Of a stretch of DNA of 64,000 nt, positions 35,115-46,900 are shown in pieces (positions within the stretch are counted from its first letter, which is position 1; each line of letters begins with the position of its first letter). The position numbers and the translations under genes were made by a program. This DNA comes from Schizochytrium sp. TIO01 (taxonomy: Eukaryota; Sar; Bigyra; Thraustochytrida; Thraustochytriidae): positions 2,487,270 to 2,551,269 of the forward strand of contig SMSO01000007.1 in assembly GCA_004764695.1 (NCBI GenBank), read 5' to 3'. Under the pieces are notes generated by a model. That model saw only the letters and a program-made list of their open reading frames with translations, ran no database searches and had not been told where the DNA came from.

Positions 35115-37927
35115 TGGAGGCGCCAGGGAAAACACAAGTTGCCACGACCTGAACCCCAACTAGTTACAGCGAAAGTGCTGAGCCAGCTTTCTTTGCTTTG
35201 CGATATAAGTTGCGAGTTAAATGGAGCAAATGTATTACCTAGGCACGTGTGAACAACCAGTTTATAAGAGAAGCTATAACGGATGAGTGTGTGATACACA
35301 ATAAAAAGGGTTAGTAACAAAGCTAATTTTGTTAGTTTGCTAGTTTATAGTCATAATGATGCAATAATAGACTTTGTGCTTTATAAAGAAAGGTGCCAAG
35401 CCCTCGGTAGAATTTTATGTCATTCTTTTTTTTTTTGGGGGGGGGGGGGGGGTGCATGCATATATTGAAGTAAATGTCATGCCAGGATGTTGCCTGCAAG
35501 CTTTCCTTTGAAAATGTGTCTTCGGAACTCTTTGGTGTAGAGCTATACATTAATGATTCTTTTTGAGATTCAGAGTACACACTCCATTTCGTATGTAAAG
35601 TTTTTTTAATCTACAAGTTCACAAACACAACCAGAAAACCTATCTTACTGGAACTGTTGGATTGTGTATCAGCACGAAAGTGTGAGCAGCTTCTATATCC
35701 GGACAGTACCCCAACAATGTTGAATGCTATTTCAGTGCTCACAAACTTACTTAGGTCATCGCACGAGGAAAGACTCCAAGAATAAAACTTCTGCATGTAG
35801 AGGCTAGTAGTGCTAATGAAGAAAAATGATATTGGAGAGCGTATAGATATTTTAAAGATATCTGGGCATATAAAGGGCGCCAACTACAACTCAGATAAAG
35901 TAGTGCTGGAAGAATGTAACCATGATCGCAAATAGAACTAATGGAGGATGTGTTTTGCAATTCCACCCTGTGGTTTGGTTTACACATATTTGTACTAAAC
36001 AAATAGATGAATCACACTACTACAACAGTAACTTGATTTCAAGACTGTCATCTCCGAACCTAGCAAGCTAGCTTCTGGCCATATTATCATAAGGCTCAAG
36101 ACGCAGTTACGTAGAAGTGCCTATCTTAGAATTCAAAAGCTTCCGATTGCGGCTTATAAGCAAACGTTCTGCACCGAGGTGAAAGACTATTCATTGAGGA
36201 TCCTTCATATTGGCTCAAGAACTGTGAATTGTTACTCTCGTCAGTCACATCATAAGGTCTAGTCTTAATTCTTGTGAATTGTGTTGTTCAAAGCAACAAT
36301 CGAAAGCGAAAGAAAGTATGAATCAATAAGAAGCCTGTGTTCACTAAGGAACGCTGCAGGGAACGCGTGAGAGCTCTTTTTAACCGATGACTATAAAAGC
36401 TAGAAGTTTGATGCATTTGAAGTAAATTTGTTCAGTTGGTCGACACCAAAAGAAATGGTTGGAGATGCACTACGTGAAATTCTCACCCCCGATTGTATCC
36501 AAGATGATTATAAGTGAATCAAACCATTGAGATTATATCGACTTCTCGAATGGACTTTCGAGATTATCAAATCGCTAACACATAAGGATCAACTTAACTT
36601 TCTTCCTTTTTTTAATCCCTTTCTCAAAAGGTTATCACGGTTTCTGTCCTCATTTTTGATCAGTTCTTATCAAGCTCCACAAGTCTCAGGTTTTCACACG
36701 CTTCACATGATAATTTTGTAGAATTTAGTGATATTCATTATTGAATCGCTTTTTACGACTTCTAAATGCAAGTTGACCTGCTTTGGTCTAGCCAAGCTCT
36801 ATGCGAAGAATGTTATCGAAGAATGATCATGGAACACTATCCTAACCATGCATTCAAATTTTCGTGTCTGAGGAAGATCGCACATGCGTCCTGGTCTCTT
36901 TATCATCTTCAACTCAGGTAGGTTAAAATCTATGTGATATATTCTTGCATTCTTTTGATGGCGGTGGTCTTAAAGTGCGCTTCAGAAGGATCAGCATTTT
37001 ACTGGTTCTGATAGATATATATAGCTCCATCCCTAAAACATTCTAAGTACGTCGGTCATCCGTTGCTACGGTTTGCCATAAGAAAAATTGTCACATAGCT
37101 CTTCAAGACTTGTGATGTACTCAGCACCTTTACTCAACATGGGTATCTATTTCATTTCAATAAAATACGAGGCGAGAAACATGTCATAGTTTTATATGCC
37201 TCGCATTTTCGCAGAGAGATTTCGCAATACTATGCTGAAAAGAGAAGGAATGAGTCGCATACAACCTCTAGACATAGATGCATGCACAGAGTAAAACCAA
37301 ATACACCTGCCGGAGACGAAAACGATAGCAAGCTGCGTAAATCCCCTTCGATCAAAGCAGTTCAAGCTCCTTTATGTGGGTGGTCCAAGTTTTATGCACT
37401 AAGAGTCTCAAAGAGAACCAATGACGCTTGCTGTGGAAGGTACTAGAGTATACGAGGATAAGATGATTACCCAAAACTGGGCACATGATTCTATTCTATC
37501 TCATAGCTTCGTCTATTTCATCCCAAACCTAGTAGTTGTTACAAGGTTGCTCGTAGCCCAGTGAGCATTGTTTTCTCACTACGTCAATTTTTTGTAGCTA
37601 GGATTTACTGCTAATGAGGGTACCATACCTAGCTAAGACAAAATGGGAGCCAAAGCAATTAAATTGCTCTATGCAGTTTCTGCAAAGGCCCTGAGAGTTT
37701 AGACGGCTGTCTTGGTTGCACTCGCCCACGAACTCTCTGTAGAGGAGTCTTGACATTAAGCTCTACCATAGGAGCGCCAGGTTCCGTGTTTATGTCAGTG
37801 TGTCACTCGCAAAGCAAAGATCAAGACAGTCACAAACAAATAGGTTCATTGACCAATTGATTGAGCAGTGTCGTGTCCGTGTATCAAAGGCGACGAAGCA
37901 CCTGTGCAAGTCTGCAACAGCGTAGTC
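35115..37927. other. Spacer, no gene seen
   Basis: AT-rich, largely non-repetitive sequence without a convincing ORF. It contains one striking homopolymer pair (T11 G16 at 35426-35452). The last few hundred bases must hold the promoter of the nucleotide-sugar transporter. Confidence 0.6.
35426..35452. repeat. Homopolymer block T11 followed by G16
   Basis: Eleven T (35426-35436) directly followed by sixteen G (35437-35452), then the alternating TGCATGCATATAT. It is the only long G run in the window apart from nine G near 40891. The true length may be uncertain because such runs are prone to sequencing error. Confidence 0.9.
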
Positions 37928-39254
37928 ATGTCTGAAATATCTACAGGGCGAGGCCAAAGCCTTGTGGTAGCCCAGTGCGTTGCAGGAATATTAATAGGAT
38001 GTATGGTGAATGTGGTTTTTCTGGTACGTGACAAGATTATATTGACAGGTGAGATAGCTATCATTATGAAAGCGTAAACTACAAAGCAAGATAGCTGACA
38101 TATGCTTCAAACTTCAAACCTGCTTTCGGTTATATGATATGGTAAATTGATATGGCAAATGAACTAATAACGCGTAGGAGATGATCACTAGTCGAGATCC
38201 GGGCGCTGGTGGCCTCATCACGCTGGCTCAGTTTACTTTTGTCACTTTAGTTGGACTCCCTGACGTCATGGCCTGGGGTGGCAACAGAGGAATCTTCAAG
38301 CAACGCGGAATGCCACTGTGGTTCCATGCCTTTATTACAGCGACTTTCTTCACTGTCTCTCTCCTCAACAACATGGCTCTCAAGTACCAGATTGCTATGC
38401 CTCTGCATATGGTCTTTCGCGCAAGCAGTCTTGCTGCATCACTTTTGCTCGGCTACCTTGCTTTTGGAAAGCGGTACGAAGCACACCAAGTGCGTGGTGT
38501 TCTATTGGTCTCCATTGGTATTTTTATCGCTACTTGGGCAGACGCACAACAAAAACAAGAGATTGCAGGTCAAGCAGCCCTGGGCGCTGATTGCTGCAAC
38601 CAAAATCAGTTCACAGAATCGAATGATGCTGTACCAGACGGAGCAATCAACGAGCTAACAAATAACGAAGTCGACAAAGACCCCTTCCATCAATGGCTCT
38701 TTGGGCTCGGTCTCCTCACTATTGCGCTCTTCCTGAGTGCCGCACTTGGGCACTTTCAGGAACGGGGATACCAGAAATGGGGTAAACACTCTGTCGAGCT
38801 GAAGTTCTATTCCCATGCAATGGCTCTTCCGTGGTTTGTTGTTTTCCGCGGTCAAGATATATTCACCCATGCCCAACATTGGATAACCTCGCCCAGTCTC
38901 GCCGATACGCTTGCATCGCAAGGCGGCATTGCGAATACAATCAGTACTCTTCTACCCCCAACACTTGCAAATATTCCGCTCCTTTGGTGGCTACTTCTAG
39001 GGAACGTGCTTTCTCAGCTGGTGTGTATCTCCCATGTTTATCGTCTTACAGCAGTTTCTTCGACTCTCACGTGCACAATGACAATTACTTTTCGCAAGTT
39101 TCTTAGCATCATTTTTAGCGTCGTCTATTTCCAAAACCCCTTTTCTCTTAAACACTGGACTGGGACCTGCCTTGTATTCCTCGGTGTTGGGTTTTACAGT
39201 GGTCTGATCGCACTTCCCAAGGCAAAGTCCGACAAGACAACAAAGGTTGAATAA
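37928..39254 (+). CDS. Nucleotide-sugar transporter, UAA/SLC35B4-Yea4 type (two exons)
   Basis: 390 residues from exons 37928-38023 (32 codons) and 38178-39254. The family exchanges UDP-sugars (UDP-GlcNAc, UDP-xylose) for UMP across Golgi or ER membranes. The joint gives NVVFL+EMITSRDPGAGGLIT, matching the continuous family pattern N-V-[IV]-[FS]-L-E-x(4-6)-[DH]-PG-x-G-x-[IL]-[VI]-T in the first helix and loop. Neither exon alone contains it. Other family features are a stretch of the form NNMALKYQIAMPLHMVFR in exon 2 and, near the C-terminus, TFRKFLSIIFSVVYFQNPF followed by HWTGTCLVFLG. About ten hydrophobic segments are present, with a polar loop of some 45 residues between helices 4 and 5. 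The exact UDP-sugar cannot be read from sequence. The ATG at 37928 is chosen because the longer upstream frame starts only with GTG. It is convergent with the giant gene. Confidence 0.9.
38024..38177 (+). other. Intron of the nucleotide-sugar transporter gene
   Basis: 154 bases, phase 0. Donor CTG|GTACGT; acceptor GCGTAG|GAG, with a likely branch-point CTAATAA 7-13 bases before the acceptor. Supported by restoration of the family's first transmembrane helix. Confidence 0.85.
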
Positions 39255-40938
39255 ACCCCTGACCTGTGTTTCGACTGGCATGCTTCTTGACTTCCAGTTC
39301 CAACTCGTCAAGACAACAAGAAATCGCTGCGAAAGCATTATATTTTTAAAGCAGCAAACCCCGGACCCCACTCATGTCCTTGGCGTATATATCACGCTTT
39401 TAAACAAAGAACTTTTGGCGTCTAAACCTTTTCATGCTTGGCTTTGAAAAGAAAAAAATGTTACCACGATCTTTGGGGAAAGTCGATCTTCTTTTGGGTT
39501 TTGGGTGTCACAATAAATGTTGAACAGGCATTATGAACGTAGCTAGCAAGTTCGTCTTCAAAGTAACCCTTCATGATGACATTCTAGCACGGGTTATTAG
39601 TGACCTTTGTATTCAAGGTATTGGCATTCCCAGCGTCCAATGCGTAGAAAGATTCAAAGGGATGTTTCATAGCTGGTAGAGACTCCCGAGAGCTGAAATT
39701 TCGAACGAATTATCCCAATATCCTATAATTATTTGATAGATATTTGGTCACAGTTTGACCAATTAAACGGATATTGTTGCAGAAAGATGAATTTGGTCAG
39801 CTAGAGTTTGACTATTGTGAAGATGAAGACAAGGGTCTTGATGGAGGCTTTAAGAAAGTTGTTTGTATCAGTCAGCCATCTGATACCCTTGGGAATTGAA
39901 CTCCAAGGCAGACTAACTCATGTAGTAATAAGGAGGTTATAACATTCTTGAACTGTGTTAGACAGAACTGATGGGGTTTAGATCAATGTATCTCTTCAAC
40001 CATTAATACAAATTACGCCATTCTTGATTCTAGTGAATGTGTAGTCACAAGCTTGGTTATTTAGTTCTCAACCGAGCGCAGGTCTGGTTGTCTAGTTCTA
40101 CACTCTATTGCAAACCCTATATTCATGAGGTCTCTTCAAAGGGATGCCTAGAACTTTAGCGATGTCTTGTTCACTAGTTCCTTCAATTCGAGACCTCATC
40201 AACGATATAGGTTGTTGAAATCTTGACTTCTAGCCCAAGAGTAATTTTTACGAAAACCAATCTTAGCAAAATGCATATATTATATAAATTGCGAAAGAGA
40301 ATTCTTATTCACCCCGTATTACAGATGAGTGCTGGTTTTTAAAGCAAGCGATTTTCACATGATCTAAAGTGTCAAATTTGCATACAAACCCACGCACGAC
40401 ATTTCGCTGTAATATCCAGATGGCTCAAGGAGAAATAGATGGTTTGTTTATAACTTAAACTTAAACCCACTTCTCAGAGTTAGATCGTTCGCAAAGTCAA
40501 GTACTGCTATACTGTGCAGGGTACTGTATGTTAGAGGCAAACTTCAAGCCCCAGGTCAGAGCAATTATTATAGTTTGTATGATATGTATTATCACGATGA
40601 GTGAATAACTAATTTGATTATAATGAGAAATCAGAACTAGAGGCCTAAAGCTAATGAAATGTTTTACTTCCATTTCCTGAGATCAAGTGAAAAAAACAAA
40701 AAGCTTTGTTTCTATTGATAAACTCCAGTTTGTGTACGACAGCTTCTTCAACAAGATGATTTGGAAATACACAAGAAGGAATAGATGAAATATGTTGTTC
40801 ATTTTATGGACAGATAATCTATCCACCTCTAACAGCTAATAGTTACTCATCAGCTTATCAGCGTGGAGGAAATGCACTACAACTTACTTGGGGGGGGGTT
40901 AAGTATGCAATGTTATTGTCTTGTTCTTTCCTGATTTC
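39255..40938. other. Convergent spacer, no gene seen
   Basis: 1.7 kb between the transporter stop and the stop of the giant minus-strand gene. AT-rich, with no ORF of note and a run of nine G near 40891. It must hold both 3' UTRs. Confidence 0.6.
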
Positions 40939-43900
40939 TCAGCCCTCCTTCATTGGGATTGCACGGAAATCATTTGTGCAAAGCCACTTGGCAAAGGAAA
41001 ACTCGTAAAATGGGCCCTTTGGCGGATTATGTCCGTCTGTACCCACAAGGAGGTTCATCGATGTAACACTCCAAAGAGATCCTGGGCGACCTGCTGTACC
41101 TGTATCTTCCCAGACCAATTGAGGTGTGGCATCGGATTTGGTGACCCAAGTCCTTGGTGCGCAGTGCACCGAGTCAAGAGGAGGTGGACTTGATGTTGTC
41201 GTGCAAATATGTCCGAGAGAAACGAAGTCACGTGATGGAGGCACGCCCTCCCATACAAACAGAGGCTTAGATCCTTGAGTTTTGCTCCAAACAAGATGAA
41301 AACGAGACGGGTGTGGAAGTACCTTCGATACAATTGCGCGATGCCGCTTTTTCCCTGAAAGTCCCATGACTCCATTATCTGTAATCTCTAAAACATACCG
41401 ATCCAGTGCTTTGCCTGTGACCTTATCCTTCGTCTTATGAGGGTCGACGTAGCCTCGTGTTGCAAAGTGACCAAGGCAGATCAATTCTTTACTGCGGCCT
41501 AATTTTGAGTACCACGCAAGTTCAGTGTCAGGTCTCCATACAGAAGCTCCCCACACAACAGTCTTGAGGCTGCGTGTTGTCCATAACTTTACAAATGCAG
41601 CATGGCGCGCCACAGCAAAATTGATGTCCCGCAACACACTGACCTCAATTGGTCCTTCCTTTTCGGTGCGGAACTTGTCATCAACTTCACTAAGTTCTGC
41701 GATTTGCTTACGGGGAATAACAATACGCTGGAAGATATCGTCCGCATGAGTATCCTGAGAGGCACCTGCGGCTTCACCTAGTAAACCAAACGGATCTTCG
41801 GCGTTTGACTCTCCGCCATTGGCACCACCAGTACCGTTATTATTCTGCATAATTGCCTTTGCTTGAGCTGCCACAGAATCAGCATCAGCAGAATCACCTC
41901 CGACCAGAGGATCAGCATCACCAAGTTCAGGGTCCATAAGAGCCTCCTTGAATTCTACAAAGTTCACATAACCATTCGATCCGGGGCCCATTTCTCTGAC
42001 AAAATCTTGGACCTGGGCTGCTGTGAGGTGCAGCCCTAGCCATGAGAGTGCAGAATACATTTCTGTGCACCCAATCTGCCCATTGCCATCGGAATCAAAA
42101 GCCCGGAAGGCATCTAGAAGAAACAAGTTACGACTCAACAAGAGTTCGCGAATACGGGCGATCGTTGCACGATATTGAAGCAAGTGGTATTGATCAGGTG
42201 TAGTGAAAAGCTTCGCCACAGGTGTGTATGCCACTTGCATTTGCTTGCGTCGACGGCACCCACGAACTTCATTGAACCATTTCTCACGCTCTTTACAGGT
42301 ATTATCTTGGATCGCCTGTAATAATGCGCTGAGCTCGCGATCCTGATACCACATCTCAGAGTTGATAAAACGCAAGCACTGAGCCGCAGTTAAGGTCTGG
42401 TACCGGCGACTAGCTTTAAACATGGCTGACTCGTCAATAGACACCAAAGATTCTACACCAGTACTCTCCCGAGCACTTCCACGCAGCAACCGTAGGGCCA
42501 CAGCAGCATTAGAATGCTCTACAAAACTCTTGTGTACTGAGCCCTTAACTGAGATTGTAGTTTTGGCATGCATAATCCTTCGCAAGGTTTCCGCCTCTGC
42601 CAAAGAAAGGACAACAAAGAAGCGGCCAGATTCCACTTGCTCTGCAGTACGACTACGAACAAGGTCCTTAATATCCTGGAAAGTGATCCTTCTCTCCATC
42701 TCGTCTTGCCCCAGTAGTGCGGGGTCTTGTTTGCCCTTGGCATTACGACGTTTCACCACAACATCAACAATGTCGTGTAACTCTCGCGTACTTTGTAATT
42801 CGACACCCATGGTGAGAAGTACCTCACGCAATTGTTGAGGAGTGATAAAACCTTTCCCACCATCAAAGAGTTTAAAGGTATTCAACAAAGTTTCCTCTTG
42901 TTCTCGCGTCAACGCGCGAGTACGCGACTGAACTTGACCACTACCTACACCCGGACCGGTGAGGTTCAAGATACTAGCTACACTATTTGATGGCGCAGAG
43001 GTCGCTTCTAGTTGTTGATCATCGGCAGCTTGAGAAGATTCGTCTACACCAAGGCGCAGCAAAGTAGTGTCTGGGATCCAGTCCAAGACAATGATAACAT
43101 TCTTCAATCGACGGTGTGTACTTAGAGACCACTGTTTCTTGTAGTAGTTACTTGACACATACAAGTAATCCGGGTACTTGATCGGCGTTGCTTTGAATCT
43201 CGAAGAGGCATAGACTGCAAAGTCAGAAGCAGGAAAGAAGCCTTGCAACTCTGGAGCAGGTTGCAACGCAAGAGTACCAAGATCCCACGGCTTAAGGTAC
43301 TCATCTTTACTATAGCGTTTCTTTTGGAAGACCTCAGGTTCTTGTTCCTTCTCCTGCTCCTGCTCCTGTTCCTGCTCTTGTTCCTGCTCTTGCTCCTGCT
43401 CTTGCTCCTGCTCCTGGACCTGTTCACGATCAAACGCAGCGTCCTGACCTTGCAATACTTCTTCTTCTTCTTGGGCCTCTTGTTGAATTTCAGCTTCGAC
43501 CTCTTCTGCTGTCTTGTGCCACTTTTCAGGCTTAGACGGGGTACGAGCATCAATGTGTGATACCACCCGTTGAATTTCAGAAACCTGCGCCACATCGTTT
43601 GGTCCTGTTAAAAAGTGTTCATGGGTCTGGATCAAACCAGCAATCTTGTCCGCAAGGGGTCTCGGCTTTGGTACAACATTTGCTACACTATAGTCGACAC
43701 GCTCGCGGAAAACTTCAACAGACTCAGATAGTGCAAGACGCTCATGTCCGTCTGGTGTGAACCGTGTTTTGACATGTCTTGAATAGCGCCCTCCCATAAG
43801 TTCGAAACGCGTTTGTCCATCTGCAAAGTCCTGAATAAGTGTCTTGAATGCTTGTTTTCGCCAAACATTTCGAACATTCTGTTCACACAATAGGTTGAAC

Positions 43901-46900
43901 TGTAAACGCTCCGAGTGCATAGAATTGACGACCAGCCACGCACATACCGCGCGCAACAGGCGTGGTTCGCGCTGTGTTGTATTCGCCTTGGTATTTTGGA
44001 TTGCAGCCCTAACTGCATCCAGCTCCGGTGAAGTACCCACCGAGGCCTTTTTAGCTGCTTTAAAAAGCTCCGACTCCATAAGATGTAAGACTTCAGGGAT
44101 CACATAGAGGTGAATCGTTTGACCCTTTCCAATGCCACGCATCCGGAATGCGCCTTGGGCATAGTCACGAAAAGTCATGTCCTTACCTAAAGTCAGAACA
44201 GCCTTTGCACCCAGGCTCTGCTTGATATCCATGCCAGTGGTGTGGATCTGATCATAAAATGAGAAGCGTTTGTGTTTAGGAAGACCACACTGCTCAAGTT
44301 CCATCACACGCCACCCATGACGTAATAGGATCATCTTCCGATCCGATTCATCAAGAAAGACGACACCTTCGTGATCTCGAAGACCGACACGAAGTAGATA
44401 TGCGGCGACCTCCAAGTTTGACATTCCTGTGATCAATGCACCGGTATCCAGTAACGCATGATAAGTCGGATCAGCTGTGGCTACTTGGTCAAGCACACCA
44501 AGCACAGTCCAGCGCAAGTGCAATATTTCAAACGTCACAACGTCGGGGGAGGTCAAAAAGTGCATCATTTTACCATCGGATCCGGCCTCGTAGTGACAGC
44601 GACCGAGTTCTACAGGCAGAAGATCTGAAGGAGTTCCAGAGAAACCAAAACGTTGATCATACAACAGCTCACCTCCCAACGCCTGCCCACAAGCTGATAG
44701 TTTCAGACCTTGATGACGGCAGGTTTGTGGGAAAACATATTCGTTCAGGTAATGCTCCACGACATGAGGGAGGCGCCAAAGAAGTCGGTATAGAACGCGA
44801 ACCTGTTCCAAGTCCTTCATATCAATCAATTGAAGGGGCCAGATATCCTGGAAAATCTCCTCATCACTTCGTGTGCCTCCCAGATAGGCGGCACGGCGAA
44901 CTACATCGTTCAGGCGGGCGCGTTGTGCTTCGTTCTCAGCATTTGCCTTTGCCAGTTCATCATCGTGATCAATCCATCCGCCCATAAGAAGGTCCATTCC
45001 ATCTTCATCATCGTCATCAGGATCATTTTTGCTTTCGAGCTGATCCTTGGTTAGCTCTCCACGAACATGACCTCCGGCAAGACGTACCCAGCGAGTGAAT
45101 TGCTTACAGGCCTCGCGTTTACGATATGGGCCAGTTTCAGTTTCCACGCGAGCACGTAAGCCCTCCAAGACACTCTGAAAATCTGTAAATCGAAGACCCT
45201 CGTAACGATAAGCAAGAATTGCAAGACCAATCACAACGTCTGGGTGCGCAAATTCAGATGCCCGGCTAGGCACATCCTTACCAACAAAAGGTACAGCCAA
45301 GAGGCGTCGAGACTCTGGCATATTCGGATCGAGGGCGAGGGCTCGCTTCAGATCTCTGGGGTTTAGTAAACCAAAGTGAACACGGTTGATCTTGCTTAAA
45401 GCATGTGGAAGGAAGGAGCGAATCCAATCATGACCAAGGTTCACCATCTTCATTTGATCATCGGTCAAACTACGATTAATTTTGTCCGTCACACTCTGTT
45501 GAGAACCAACTGAACCCTTGAGAAGATATTGAAGCAATTCGTCATTGCTCACACCAACAATCTTGTGTTCTGAAAGCCAAATGAGCATCCACTGTGCAAT
45601 CAAGGGTTTGATGGCTTGATTGTAATACTGCTTAGAGACCAGGATAAGGTGAGGGGTGCGTTGGAAATGCTTCTGTTTGCAACCCAAGTCAATTGCCTCA
45701 CGCAACTTGTTCAGAATAACTCGTGCTTCTCGACTATTCTCGAAACGCACAGTCATGCGACGTTCAGTCGCGAAGAGGATAGCATCGATCAGGTGGAATG
45801 GAACACGCCAACGCAAACCTGTGATTGTGCCTGCAGGAGTTCGCGTGAAATCCAAAGGTTCTTTTGGACCCATGGGCCAGTTCAATTCACTCTTCAGAGG
45901 ATGCAAAATCAAATCAACCTCATCCAAAATAAGCGAACCATTGCGGAAGAGAGATAGAATGCGTACACAAATTTGCGCCTGTTCAATCAATTTGTGAAGC
46001 ATAGTGTGGTTCATCTCTTCCTGACGGTCCACTCGCAAAGTGTTGTAGATTCTCCGGCCGAGAACACCAAAGAAGGAAAGCTCACTTGTGTCTTTATTGT
46101 CTGCAATCGCAGCCTTGAGCGTGAGAATCGCATTCACAGTCTCAACAAACTTCAACGTAAAAGACTTAATTGCAGTTGGCGTAGAAATCACCACGCCCCG
46201 TGCCGCCTTGGCCTTGAGAAGTTTTTGGTACAATGTCTTGGAAGGAGGTTTAAAGCGATCATAGGTGAATGTATACACTTGTTTTTGAATGACAGCCGAA
46301 AAACAAGAACGCATAACTGAGCAAGAGAATTGGAAGAGTGCTCTGGGTACCACTTGCATAACAAGGGGCGAAATGCTCTCACTTCCAAGCAGTAGGGCCA
46401 GAATCGGGGCCACCACAGTGGTCTTACCTGCACCCATGAGCATTTGGTTACACCGCGAGTCACCCGAGCGAATCGCAACCTTGAATTGCTCAACAAGGTC
46501 GACTTGAGACTTGCGGAGCAAAAGGTCTTGCATAAACTCGAAGACCAGCAAACGTGGGTCATACCGAAGGTGCATTGACTTCCCTCCACTCTTCTCTAGG
46601 CGTTCTTCCATCGTTATGTACTGGCGTTTACATGACAAGTGCTCTGCCAACTCAGAGGCCGTGAGCTGAACCTCGAGTTTTAAGTTCTCAATGTTCTCGA
46701 TCTCTGCAGCATCGAAGGCAGAGCTTGATGCACTAGTTTCGCGGAGCTGTCCAAGGATACGTAAGATAGATGATGCACTTGAAATGCAACGTGCAAGCTG
46801 TCCAGCACGATTGGTGGCGAGCATAACTGCCGCGAGCAAATCTTCAAGTTGTCGGAGCTCGGAGTCCGAAAGAAAAGGGTTCAGACGCTTCACCTCGGCA

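Noticed and set aside
43243-43560. Plus-strand frame with a long Leu/Phe run
   Set aside because: It is the complement of the Gln/Glu repeat of the giant gene; not a membrane protein.
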